Positions 22,248 to 31,679 of a stretch of DNA of 64,000 nt are shown piece by piece. This DNA comes from Monocercomonoides exilis. Lineage: Eukaryota > Preaxostyla > Oxymonadida > Polymastigidae. The DNA lies in assembly GCA_001643675.2 (NCBI GenBank), contig LSRY02000008.1:1898415-1962414 (forward strand), written 5' to 3'. The notes beneath the pieces are model-generated. The model saw only the letters and a list, made by a program, of their open reading frames with translations, was not told where the DNA came from and searched no databases. The position numbers and the translations under genes were made by a program. Within the stretch, counting starts at the first letter, position 1, and every line of letters starts with the position of its first letter.

Positions 22248-23129
22248 AGAGAAGATTCAATTGCATTGGATACTTCGCTGAAAACAGGACCCGAAAGAAC
22301 AGACATTATAATACCGTTTCTCACAGATACTCCTTCAATATGTCCTGCCTCAGCAGTGTGTGAATTGTGGTCCAGAATAAGCAAACTTCAAGACAACCCT
22401 GACCACTTGTTTATTAACGATCGCACAAAGATTCCACTTTCCGCAAGAGTGCTGAGAAAACTTGTTGCAAATCTCCTTCACGAGACAGGTATACCGAATT
22501 ATTTTGGTCCTTACTCGATAAAGCATGCTTCAATATCTGCATTGACAATGGCTGGACTACCAATAGCGCAAGTGGCAAAGTTCGCAAGGCTGTCTCCACG
22601 AAGCGATACCATTATTAATTACTATTTTCAAAAAGATATCGCCACATCCTGTGCGAAAGTGATTGCAGATCAAGCGGCTATTAATGCAACTTCCTCCCAG
22701 ACCCAGTCATCACCTTTAAGTCTGCAAACCCTTCGCAAACCAAAAATTACTTTTGATGACAATTCAAGTTCAGAAGATATTGAGGACTCTTCGTCAACTG
22801 ACGAAGAGCAAGATGAGGAGGACTACAGTCTGAACTCAAAGTCTGACAACATCGAGAGCGAAAAAGGAATCAGGATCAGGTTGGAAAAACCTAATCTGCA
22901 ATATGACAACAAAAGCCAAACGATCTACAACGACGAAGAAGAACCATCAAAGCCAGACTACGTGGAGGAGCCAGACGAGAACAGTCATAAAGAGTATGAA
23001 AGAAGGAATTTTCGTGAGAAAAGACTAGTTGGAGAAGTTGTCCAGAAGAAAACAATTGAGATAACAATTAAAACCAGAGCGCAAGCCAAACGTGAGCAAC
23101 TCGAACAATTGCTGAGGGATGACAAATAA
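22248..23129 (+). CDS. DIRS-like ORF3, tyrosine recombinase, C-terminal catalytic half with acidic tail (+1 frame)
   Basis: It begins REDSIALDT, followed by LKTGPERTDIIIPF and PSICPASAV, the segment between boxes I and II. Box II is GPYSIKHASISAL, with Tyr and Lys where many recombinases have His-x-x-Arg. The nucleophile region is SDTIINYYF. The remaining 130 residues are an acidic Ser/Asp/Glu-rich tail ending in a basic KTRAQAKREQ segment. The recombinase should integrate the circular DNA copy, which explains the absence of a target duplication. A +1 join near 22247 is required for a complete enzyme. Confidence 0.8.
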   Translation, partial: REDSIALDTSLKTGPERTDIIIPFLTDTPSICPASAVCELWSRISKLQDNPDHLFINDRTKIPLSARVLRKLVANLLHETGIPNYFGPYSIKHASISALTMAGLPIAQVAKFARLSPRSDTIINYYFQKDIATSCAKVIADQAAINATSSQTQSSPLSLQTLRKPKITFDDNSSSEDIEDSSSTDEEQDEEDYSLNSKSDNIESEKGIRIRLEKPNLQYDNKSQTIYNDEEEPSKPDYVEEPDENSHKEYERRNFREKRLVGEVVQKKTIEITIKTRAQAKREQLEQLLRDDK

Positions 23130-23180
23130 GAGGTCAATCAAATAATAACAACAGCAGAGTATTCTCCCAATTATGGAACT

Positions 23181-23287
23181 CTCTCGTAAATAGAAGAGAA
23201 GGAAGTGAGAGAATGTTTTCTTTTAAATCAAAGTGCTTGCGCTTTGATTGAAAAAGAAAATGTGAATCTCACTTCCCTTCTCTTCTT
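23181..23287 (-). repeat. DIRS-like internal complementary region
   Basis: 23181-23248 is the exact reverse complement of the left end 18841-18908. 23249-23287 is the reverse complement of the right end 23505-23543 with one extra C. The two parts abut, so the region spells the circle junction of the element. In DIRS replication it serves as the template for joining the ends. Confidence 0.9.
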
Positions 23288-23472
23288 CCCGCCTCGATAC
23301 ACTCCCACCCTTATTATAAACAGATTCTGTTAATGACCCATCTTCCTTCTTCTTCAGGCGTGATATGTAATGAGCGCCATAACATTGTTATGTTTTTTAA
23401 TGTTTCTATCCTTTTTAGCTATTTCACATCACCGTTGTAATCTATTACTATTTTGCATTTCAGATCAGTTGG
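23288..23472. other. 3' untranslated part of the DIRS-like element
   Basis: Between the internal complementary region and the right inverted terminal repeat. No coding frame. It includes a short AT-rich stretch near 23390-23460. Confidence 0.5.
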
Positions 23473-23523
23473 GTGACTGACCCTTAAGTGATGATCTCTC
23501 GTAAATAGAAGAGAAGGAAGTGA
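23473..23523 (-). repeat. DIRS-like inverted terminal repeat, right
   Basis: 51 bp, an exact reverse complement of 18881-18931. It is followed by a 20-bp outer extension ending TTTTTCA at 23543. Confidence 0.93.
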
Positions 23524-23540
23524 GATTCACATTTTCTTTT

Positions 23541-26500
23541 TCAAGTATTCCCTTCTAAATCGCTCCCACAGATGGAGTTGTTTGTGCCCAATGATTCCTG
23601 GTTGTAGTCAAGAGTGAACAGTGTTTCGTTGACCTGTCGAGCAATTGAATGGCATTTGATGAATATGTCTTTCCCAACAAAAGCCTCATTCATATAAAAC
23701 ATGATATTCACAATTTTGATCCTCAGGAGTGGTATCTGACTTTCATCATTAATGTTAACATTTGGATCGGCTCCATCGATAAACAGCCCTCCACCACGCC
23801 CCGATACCGTCGAGCATTTGCACATCGAAAACGTGCTCCCATCAACCTTCAAAACTGATTCTTCACCCTTCAGCATCACTTTCATTCCTCCTCCTTCAGT
23901 GCTCAAATCGCTCCTGCACTTGGACATTGTGCAGTCTTCTATCGTGCATTCCATCGCATAATCAAACGATCCCAATTCAATCGCACTTGCTCTACTTCCT
24001 TCGTTCATGATGTTTTCAAGCGAACAGTACACAACTTTCAACACAGGCTTGTTGCCATTCAAATGAGTGTTTTCATTTTCATTCATCTGGTTTTCCTCTT
24101 CTATCATCGAAATCAGGCTGTTTGCTGTCAAAGTGGCTGATGAAATGTTCACATTCTGGTTTGTCACCTGGCTCGCACTTTGGCTGAAAGCAATGAATCC
24201 TTTCAATTCGTTGATCTTATTCAACGTGCAGCTCTGAATTGCTGCGCTCCCTCCGTTCACTTTTATCACACAATATGCAAAACTTTCAACCGTCCCACTC
24301 GATGACCCAAATGAGCAGTCTGTGACCGACAAGACTGTATTTGTTCCTGACGATTCAATGAATACTGCATGATTGGTGGTCGATCCAGGTTTGGTGAATG
24401 ATAAATTGACAAATGATAGACTCACATTCGATGATATCATTGCACCATCATCCAAATCATTCTCATCTTCATCACTGATCGTCACTCCTGTCCCTTTCTT
24501 TGTCCCTTTTATCACAACTGCTGGTGCTTCTGAATCTGGCAAAGTTGGCAACGAAGACAAGAATGATATTGAATGGCTCAGCGATCCTGAATCGCCAATG
24601 CTGATCTGGGATTCGCCTTTTCCAAGTGTCGAATATCTCAGAGAAATTAAGTGGTCAATCGATGAACACGGTGCTTCAGAAAACCCACACCCGCTGAAGT
24701 CTCCTCCTTTCTCTTTCGAAACAAACCCATCCCCACTCCAGTTCCTCCACAAATACACAACAAGCGGAATCACATATCCCTCCTCTCCTGTTGTCTTCCT
24801 CTCCCATCCACATAACTCATCCAACGACTCCAACTCCTCTGAATTCATCTCCCATTTCAGATGCTCCTCATTCACAATCTCTCTCAGATCCCATCCTGAC
24901 ACAAACATATTCTTTCCTTTCCACCCATCACATCCCTCATATTCCATGCTCTCCAATGAAAATGTTCCCATTTGATTTGCAAGTTCAGCAAACATCCCTC
25001 CTCCCATTCCTCTCCCTCCATTCTCAACATCCTCTGATGGCACTTCACATCCTGATAATTTCACTCCTTTCACCCTCAATGTTCCTCCGCTTCCAACTGA
25101 TATCATCATCCCTCCCCCTTTCATTCCACTTCCACCTATGCATGTCGAGGATATATTGCTTTCTTCAATTTTCGCATTCCCATTAACGCCCATCCCAACA
25201 TTCAAGCATCCCCCACCTCCACTTCCACCTGCCACATTCACTTCCACTCCACACACTCTGCTATTCAAAATCTTCAATTTCACTCCATTTGTCATCATTA
25301 TTGGCGATTTCCCATTCATTGTCAGTGTCGCTCCACTTTCCATCACAAATCCATCAACAATCAGATTCCCTCCTGCCATCTCAATGATGTTGTATCCTAT
25401 TTTTCCATCGGTCAATGCCCCACTTTCAAATGAGACTGAACAGTTCGTCACATTGAGTGTTGATGTTGAATGAATGAATGCACTTCTCCTTGAACTCAAC
25501 TGACCTTTCACAACAAATGAAAGTCGGCTCATTGTCAGTGAACTCGAACATCCAACAAGCCAGTCTTGTGTGGCTGATCCTCCATCACTCACATTCACTC
25601 CCATCCTCTCTCCATCGGATAACGCTATTCTGCCTGAAATTATCACACCAAATGACGGTCCTGATATTTCCTTGGCAATTGAAGAAGATGAGACAACTTC
25701 TATTTCATTCAAAGTGCTGCTCATTCTTGAGTTCGCACAATAATCAACTGTCAAACACCTGAATCCATCAAATCCACAATGACTGTGATCCTTCCCATTT
25801 CCTCCACTCCCATCAACAAGCACTTTTGTACCCATTGTGCACAAATACACAAACAGTGGAATCACTCCATTTTCATCCCCATTTTCGCTCCCACTCAACT
25901 GAAGCACATCTGATGGAATTGTCAGTGGAGTGAAAAATGCAAATGAACTGGTATTCACTTTTGACTCCAAAAACGCTCCACTCCCACAATCAACAAACAC
26001 ATCCTTCCCATATGTTGCCACATTCTCATTCACTTTCGAAAACTTCACATCCTGCCCAATTGTCAATCCGCATCCTCCACTCTCCATCAACACAAACATC
26101 CCTCCTCCTCTCTCTCCTCTCCCTCCATTATTCTCTGCCTTATTCCCATCAATCACACCCGTTCCACTCACAACCACTTTCCCATTTCCCTTCAATCCAA
26201 CATATATTCCTCCTCCTTTTCCACCACCACAACTGCACCCATTCACATTGCATCCTTCAACTGTCAACGTTCCACTCCCTCCAACTGTTCCTTTCATCCA
26301 TCCTCCATCTCCCTCATTCCTTTTGACTCCACTGATATTGCATCCTGAACATATCACACTCGTCATTCCTTCACAAAATTCAATCGCTGAATGAGCTCCA
26401 AACACAAGTGCTCCACCAATCACAAATCGTTCCATTTTCAGACTCCCACCTTGCACATTCACAATGCTGTATCCAAAGGCTACACTCGATGTGCTCTCTG

Positions 26501-29500
26501 ATATATGAGCAACTGAGCAGTCTGTGAGTGTGAGTGATGAGCTTGTCAAAACGATGAGCGATGTTGCACTCGATAACAAAAATGGAATTTGGAATGCAAT
26601 GTTCTTTATGGAACTTGCACTCTGAACATTTATCAAATATGAAGATGTCATTCCACCAGGCACTCTCACATTCACATTCGTCTTGTTAATCCCACAATAC
26701 ACCTCCCATTCATATGACCCTGCCATCGACACAACTTCTCCAAGCTCAAACCCTGAATCCAACACAATGTTCTTCTTTGACGAACTGAATCTGTTCTGTG
26801 AAGCAAACGCGATCGTTTTGCATGGAAAATACCCAAACCCACAAAACCACCAGTCATATCCTCCATACCCATTCACCGCTTTCCCCACATGTGCTGCTCC
26901 TGAAAATGCTTCCAAAAACACATTCAATGGGAATATTCCCATCCCTCCCTCATTCCGATCATATCCCATCAACTCATCATAAATAGATCCATTGTGTCCA
27001 ACATTCAGCTTTGTGGTTGTTATTGTCCCACTCACCAGCCTGCTCCCATTCACAAACACATCTTTCCCTCCCAATGTTGCACTGCAACCAATAAAACTCA
27101 CTGATGATATTGTAAAATCGAATGAGCTATCTGCCAGCCACAGCATCACCCCTCCTCCATATCCACTGCACTTCGTTTTGTTGAATTTCGTTGTTCCTCC
27201 GCTGTGCGATGTTGATGTTCCAATTCGTGCTTTGCTTGTTGAAGAAGCCAACTCAATCTTAATCCCTCCTCCATTCCCATTCACGCACTCACACCCTTCT
27301 ATTGTTGTATTCCACACCACAAATGTCTCTCCTCCCTTCACGCTTTTTGCTATCACCACTCCATCCCCTGTTGTCCGATTCACATTCCGAATTGTTACAT
27401 TACCCAGCAAACTCTTTCCTGATGACGATCCTGCTGATGATGGTTCAAAAAATAGTGGTTGACTCATTTTTATATTTTTGATCTCAACTTCAATCATCTT
27501 CAGCTGCCTCAGCATCACTTCAAAAACAGATGACGAGATTCCACTCCCTCCTGATGTCGAAGAGTCAATCACCACATCCTCCAGTGAAAGTGTCCCGCTC
27601 CCCACAGACACCACAAACACGCTTGGTGATGAGCTCCTTGTCGCGTTGTGGTCGATCCCCACATGCCCCACCTCCAGTTGGCCAGAAGATACGCTAAACA
27701 GCGTTGTTGAAGAGGTAGAAAGCGCACTCATCCCAATCACACTCACTGTCTTTCCTCTCCCTGTTATTATTATCTTCTTTTCCCCAACACTGATTGTCTT
27801 CTCTTCGCTCACATGCCTTCCACTCAGCAAAGTGATTGTCGAGCTCAGCTGCGCCATGCTCGACTCCACTGCATGCCCCACTGTCTTGCAAGGTGCTGCC
27901 TCACTCATCCCACACAGATTGTTTGCGTCATCCCCACTCACCCCAACATATCGATCCTTCATCCCTTCCTTCAGCCAATCCTTCTTTTCCGTATGTTGAT
28001 GCGTCCAACTGCCTGATAAATAATAACGGCACACTCTCGTATCATTGCTATTCGTTGTATACGATTCACAGAATGGGTTATTCGATGAGAAGAGATTGTA
28101 ATAATCGTAATACATTACATCGTGTCCATATGGAGTGGAGGCATTGCAACTGCAATCGTGGAAGAAGAAGAAATAGCAATAAATGTTGTTGCTTGGAGCT
28201 GTTGATTGATATGGCCTGAAATCCAATCCTCCGCCATATGACACTGCTGAGCACGAAATGAACTGGATGCTCCTCATTTTGAATGCTGCTGGAACATTGT
28301 AACAGCACATCCCTCCGCCATTCGAATTTGTAATGGAGCACGAAGTGAATGAGCACTCAAACACACAAGCACTCTCTCCATTGCCGCTTTCTGTTCCAAT
28401 GCAGGAAGATCCAGAAATATTAAAATAATCGAGATAAAGTCCTCCTCCATCATATTTTGCAGAACATTTCTGAAATTCGCAACCACCGACCCTGACACAT
28501 GACGAAATCGAATAAGCATACATTCCTCCTCCGCCGTCATTTTGGGCAGTACAAGCATTGAACGAGTTGTTTTCGATTTTGATGGAATTGATCGAATAGC
28601 ACAAAATTCCACCACCATCATAATGCGCATAACAATCATTGAACGAACAAAACTTCACTGAAAGCGTTCCCGATCCCAGATTATACATATTAATCGCCCC
28701 TCCACTCGAAACTCTATCAGTCGTAGAAGATGACGTTCCAGTTGTATTTGATCCATTCCACACACACCAAGTGAATGAATTTGCTCCATTGTCTGTCTGA
28801 TTCTGTCTCGCTGGCTTCGATGGATTTCCTTCGCTCCCATTGACTGCAACATTCTGAGAGCGATAGCACCTGACAAACGAGGTGTTCGAGGCAGATAACG
28901 AAGATGAAGGGCTGTTCAGCGAGGGGACAATCCCTCCATCATACACATCCCACACCGATGAAAATGAGCACCCACTCATCAGAAACACTCTTTCGCTCAG
29001 CCCTTCACCCAGTTGTCTTGTTTTCTGTGGATTTGTGGAGATGTTGAAGAATTCCAATTGGGAAAGAGAAACAAAGTGCGATGAGATGAATGGGGCTGAA
29101 GATACACAAAAAGATGAGAAATGAGAAGAACAAACAGAAACATGGCATTTCTCTGAAATCTCTCCTTCCGCTGCTTTTGAAGAGAAAAGTGGAGGAAATA
29201 TCTGTTCAGTCGAGGTTAAAGTTGGAATTGAAGACGAAGTTGAAGACGATATGAGGGAAATGTTGGTGAACAATCCGCAGCTCCCACACAAATAAAATGG
29301 GGATGTCTCTCTCTTAACTTCAACATCACATCCACTCACCACAACCACACTCCCTCTCATACCATAAACCACACTCCCACGCTCATGCCTCGTCAATATC
29401 ATCCCTCTCAACTCAACGGACGAATTACATGCACAAACACATCCACATACCACACTCTCCTTCCACTCTCCATCCAAGCACACACTTATTCCGAAAACAC

Positions 29501-29534
29501 TCATAATCATTGCCATATGCATTATTTTAATCAT
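23541..29534 (-). CDS. Giant GGG-repeat surface protein, 5' part (signal peptide, modules 1-4), truncated by the DIRS-like insertion
   Basis: Starts at a true ATG (29534) with a signal peptide (MIKIMHMAMIMSVFGISVC), so it is secreted or surface-anchored. The 1,997 residues are built from beta-helix-like repeats with C...GGG[ILM] and F/S-x-x-C motifs, resembling pectin-lyase-fold and chlamydial/trichomonad Pmp-like adhesins. A boundary motif CG-x(4-6)-[PR]C-x-[ST]-[IV] recurs at residues about 541, 898, 1253 and 1616, a period near 360; the fifth copy lies beyond the insertion. Many N-x-S/T sites. Residues 137-621 correspond to the cassettes in P1-P3. The last host codon is Thr (23546-23544); the TGA stop at 23543-23541 belongs to the retroelement. 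As it stands the product would be secreted but lack the membrane anchor. Confidence 0.9.
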   Translation of the reverse strand: MIKIMHMAMIMSVFGISVCLDGEWKESVVCGCVCACNSSVELRGMILTRHERGSVVYGMRGSVVVVSGCDVEVKRETSPFYLCGSCGLFTNISLISSSTSSSIPTLTSTEQIFPPLFSSKAAEGEISEKCHVSVCSSHFSSFCVSSAPFISSHFVSLSQLEFFNISTNPQKTRQLGEGLSERVFLMSGCSFSSVWDVYDGGIVPSLNSPSSSLSASNTSFVRCYRSQNVAVNGSEGNPSKPARQNQTDNGANSFTWCVWNGSNTTGTSSSTTDRVSSGGAINMYNLGSGTLSVKFCSFNDCYAHYDGGGILCYSINSIKIENNSFNACTAQNDGGGGMYAYSISSCVRVGGCEFQKCSAKYDGGGLYLDYFNISGSSCIGTESGNGESACVFECSFTSCSITNSNGGGMCCYNVPAAFKMRSIQFISCSAVSYGGGLDFRPYQSTAPSNNIYCYFFFFHDCSCNASTPYGHDVMYYDYYNLFSSNNPFCESYTTNSNDTRVCRYYLSGSWTHQHTEKKDWLKEGMKDRYVGVSGDDANNLCGMSEAAPCKTVGHAVESSMAQLSSTITLLSGRHVSEEKTISVGEKKIIITGRGKTVSVIGMSALSTSSTTLFSVSSGQLEVGHVGIDHNATRSSSPSVFVVSVGSGTLSLEDVVIDSSTSGGSGISSSVFEVMLRQLKMIEVEIKNIKMSQPLFFEPSSAGSSSGKSLLGNVTIRNVNRTTGDGVVIAKSVKGGETFVVWNTTIEGCECVNGNGGGIKIELASSTSKARIGTSTSHSGGTTKFNKTKCSGYGGGVMLWLADSSFDFTISSVSFIGCSATLGGKDVFVNGSRLVSGTITTTKLNVGHNGSIYDELMGYDRNEGGMGIFPLNVFLEAFSGAAHVGKAVNGYGGYDWWFCGFGYFPCKTIAFASQNRFSSSKKNIVLDSGFELGEVVSMAGSYEWEVYCGINKTNVNVRVPGGMTSSYLINVQSASSIKNIAFQIPFLLSSATSLIVLTSSSLTLTDCSVAHISESTSSVAFGYSIVNVQGGSLKMERFVIGGALVFGAHSAIEFCEGMTSVICSGCNISGVKRNEGDGGWMKGTVGGSGTLTVEGCNVNGCSCGGGKGGGIYVGLKGNGKVVVSGTGVIDGNKAENNGGRGERGGGMFVLMESGGCGLTIGQDVKFSKVNENVATYGKDVFVDCGSGAFLESKVNTSSFAFFTPLTIPSDVLQLSGSENGDENGVIPLFVYLCTMGTKVLVDGSGGNGKDHSHCGFDGFRCLTVDYCANSRMSSTLNEIEVVSSSSIAKEISGPSFGVIISGRIALSDGERMGVNVSDGGSATQDWLVGCSSSLTMSRLSFVVKGQLSSRRSAFIHSTSTLNVTNCSVSFESGALTDGKIGYNIIEMAGGNLIVDGFVMESGATLTMNGKSPIMMTNGVKLKILNSRVCGVEVNVAGGSGGGGCLNVGMGVNGNAKIEESNISSTCIGGSGMKGGGMMISVGSGGTLRVKGVKLSGCEVPSEDVENGGRGMGGGMFAELANQMGTFSLESMEYEGCDGWKGKNMFVSGWDLREIVNEEHLKWEMNSEELESLDELCGWERKTTGEEGYVIPLVVYLWRNWSGDGFVSKEKGGDFSGCGFSEAPCSSIDHLISLRYSTLGKGESQISIGDSGSLSHSISFLSSLPTLPDSEAPAVVIKGTKKGTGVTISDEDENDLDDGAMISSNVSLSFVNLSFTKPGSTTNHAVFIESSGTNTVLSVTDCSFGSSSGTVESFAYCVIKVNGGSAAIQSCTLNKINELKGFIAFSQSASQVTNQNVNISSATLTANSLISMIEEENQMNENENTHLNGNKPVLKVVYCSLENIMNEGSRASAIELGSFDYAMECTIEDCTMSKCRSDLSTEGGGMKVMLKGEESVLKVDGSTFSMCKCSTVSGRGGGLFIDGADPNVNINDESQIPLLRIKIVNIMFYMNEAFVGKDIFIKCHSIARQVNETLFTLDYNQESLGTNNSICGSDLEGNT

Positions 29535-29809
29535 TACCTTGTTAATAACAAGATAACAAAGAATTGATTTTCTTGTTGATCTTGATGGATCCTATTCCCT
29601 TCATTGCTATCAATTTCTGATCTTTATTCAAACGATATAATCTTTCATTTGTGTATTATGCATATAAGCGATATATGTGATAAATGAAACATTTTCATTT
29701 TTTTAACCATATTTGTAACCTCATATATTTTTGTGATTATTAAATTCTTTGTATTTTCATTTGATTGAGTGAGGTGTGACTTTTCTTTTTATATATTATT
29801 AAATAATCA
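29535..29809. promoter_or_regulatory. Upstream region of the surface-protein gene
   Basis: AT-rich 5' flank on the minus strand. A perfect small inverted repeat (CTTGTT-AAT-AACAAG, about 29538-29552) lies within 20 bp of the start codon. I see no recognisable promoter motif; the role is inferred from position only. Confidence 0.3.
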
Positions 29810-30163
29810 TTATTCTAATAATTTTATTTTGCTTTCAATTTTTGAAATCTTGTTCATTTTCTTCCTCTTTATTTTAATTGTTTGATTTGATATCTTTTCA
29901 TTTTCGATTTTTATACCGAATGATAAATGTTCAAAAGCGCAGATGAATGGCAATTTCATTTGCTTTCTAATTTCTATGTGGTCAATTGTTGACATTTCCT
30001 CGGCTGATGGAAAGTTGAATTGAACGTGCCAAATGAAATTTATTGCTTCGATAATTTGTGTGGCATCCTCCATTATAGGGAAATGTATTATTATTATTTT
30101 AAAAGGCAATGGACAGGCGAAGCAAATCAGCTGGACGTCCTTTTTCTGTTTTGAAGAAAGCAT
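29810..30163 (-). CDS. Hypothetical protein, 117 residues
   Basis: ATG-started frame in AT-rich DNA upstream of the surface-protein gene, same strand. Mixed composition with a Lys-rich C-terminus (KIKRKKMNKISKIESKIK). No motif, signal peptide or copy elsewhere. It could be a chance frame. Confidence 0.2.
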   Translation of the reverse strand: MLSSKQKKDVQLICFACPLPFKIIIIHFPIMEDATQIIEAINFIWHVQFNFPSAEEMSTIDHIEIRKQMKLPFICAFEHLSFGIKIENEKISNQTIKIKRKKMNKISKIESKIKLLE

Positions 30164-30369
30164 TTGAAAGCCAGCTGCCCCGAAAAAGCATCTGCTGGAA
30201 AAAAGGAAGAGACAGAAAGTATGATGTTTGCTTGCATTTTTATTTTTGCATTTTTTGAGTGTTTTTTTATTTTTGTGATTCCAATCAGTTCAGAGGAATG
30301 AAATCAACAAGAATAAATAAAATGAGAAATATGCGATTATTCTAGCTGAATCTTACGGACAGACAGCGA

Positions 30370-30600
30370 GTGCCATTTATGAAGATAAGGAATGAAAGCA
30401 TTGGGCGTTTATTGGAACTGGCCATATTTTTTGACATTGATCAAAAATGGAATGGAGGTGAAAAGAAAATGTTAATCTCATTATTCACAGAAAAGTCTGA
30501 GATTGAAGCATTTTGCGGAAGAAAGACAAGCAAAGGGGATGATTGGCGAATCTGTTTGCAAAGTTATTTGAATCGAGGAAGAATAGGAAGAGGAAAATGA
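30370..30600 (+). CDS. Hypothetical short frame, 76 residues
   Basis: ATG-started, balanced composition, directly followed by overlapping frames 30543-30758 and 30683-30900 in other phases. It may be remnants of one decayed gene. Not recognised. Confidence 0.2.
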   Translation: MPFMKIRNESIGRLLELAIFFDIDQKWNGGEKKMLISLFTEKSEIEAFCGRKTSKGDDWRICLQSYLNRGRIGRGK

Positions 30601-31082
30601 GAAGAGGAGGAAGAGAACTGAGCATTTGGGCATTTGTGAATGGTGAAATGAAGGCAGATAAGGAACTTGCACAGCACAGTCATTGGAGCCTTTCAGTTGT
30701 GTTTGTGATGTTTATGACTTCAGCTTTGGAGAATGGAACAGCAAATGTTTGTTTCTGAGTCACGCATCAAATTCCTCAAAGGAAGCAGTGGACTTTTTCA
30801 TTGAGCAGCCAAAATGTGTGATGATGGTGATTTCATTGCTTTCAGATTCTGTGTTGGTCATTTTCATTTGCCTTTCATTCGATGCATCTTCTGACCTTCC
30901 AAAAATGTTTCTTCTGCAAACATCATCTTCATCTTTATCATCATCATTACCATCTCTTTCGCCTTCTTCTTCTTCCAAATTCCTCTTTTTGAATCAACAA
31001 CAGAAACATCAACTTCTTCTTCTTCTTCTTCTTCTCTTTCTCTCTAACTCATTCTCAATCATCATCTTCTTCTTCTTCTCCC

Positions 31083-31214
31083 TCTTCCTCTTCTTCCTCT
31101 TCTTCCTCTTCTTCCTCTTCTTCCTCTTCTTCCTCTTCTTCCTCTTCTTCCTCTTCTTCCTCTTCTTCCTCTTCTTCCTCTTCTTCCTCTTCTTCCTCTT
31201 CTTCCTCTTCTTTT
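31083..31214. repeat. 9-bp tandem repeat (CCTCTTCTT)n
   Basis: About 14 near-perfect copies. Read on the plus strand it gives Leu-Phe-Phe, on the minus strand Lys-Lys-Arg. The long frames here (30683-31279, 31009-31314) are compositional. Confidence 0.85.
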
Positions 31215-31339
31215 CCTTCTTCTTCTTTTCCTTCTTCTTCTTCCTCTTCCTCTTATTCTCCAATGGAATCAGCATTTGATGGGCACGTTCCCATCGGCTC
31301 CTTCTCATCTTCATTCATCTTCATCTCCTTCTCTTTCTC

Positions 31340-31468
31340 TTTCTTCTTCTTCTTCTTCTTCTTCTTCTTCTTCTTCTTCTTCTTCTTCTTCTTCTTCTTC
31401 TTCTTCTTCTTCTTCTTCTTCTTCTTCTTCTTCTTCTTCTTCTTCTTCTTCTTCTTCTTCTTCTTCTT
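31340..31468. repeat. Trinucleotide repeat (TTC)n, about 42 copies
   Basis: Uninterrupted polypyrimidine triplet run. Poly-Ser, poly-Phe and poly-Leu frames across it are not evidence of a gene. Capable of triplex formation. Confidence 0.9.
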
Positions 31469-31621
31469 TCAGATTGTTTTCTTCGGACTCGCCATCATCA
31501 TGTTTTCGTTTTCACAGCTGAAACACGCAAAATTATTTTTTGACCTTCTTGGCCATAATCTTTTTTGCCTTCATCGCCTTCAAGTTTGATTTCTTCCTCT
31601 TATTCGACTGCACATGATTAT

Positions 31622-31652
31622 TAATCTTCGTCTTCGTCTTCGTCTTCGTCTC
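31622..31652. repeat. CTTCGT hexamer repeat
   Basis: Four to five copies just after the TTC run. Confidence 0.7.
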
Positions 31653-31679
31653 CGTCTTATTCGTTCACTTTTATTTTTC

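Larger units (their letters stand above)
18841..23543 (+). mobile_element. DIRS-like tyrosine-recombinase retrotransposon
   Basis: A 4,703-bp element with all DIRS hallmarks: overlapping gag-like, RT/RNase H and tyrosine-recombinase frames; inverted terminal repeats of 51 bp, exact (18881-18931 and 23473-23523); outer extensions (18841-18880 and 23524-23543); and an internal complementary region (23181-23287) equal to the reverse complement of its own right end joined to its left end. There is no target-site duplication; the junction is ambiguous by a single A. The termini are intact and the repeats identical, so the insertion looks recent. Two +1 frame changes (near 21020 and 22247) may make this copy defective or may be sequencing errors. 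Confidence 0.92.

Noticed and set aside
22245-22384. Independent start of the recombinase at GTG 22245
   Set aside because: The catalytic Arg of box I lies upstream in the other frame, so a protein starting here would lack it; the frame opening is better explained by a +1 change.
31009-31589. Poly-Phe, poly-Ser and Lys/Arg-rich frames
   Set aside because: They run through the 9-mer and TTC repeats and have no other content.
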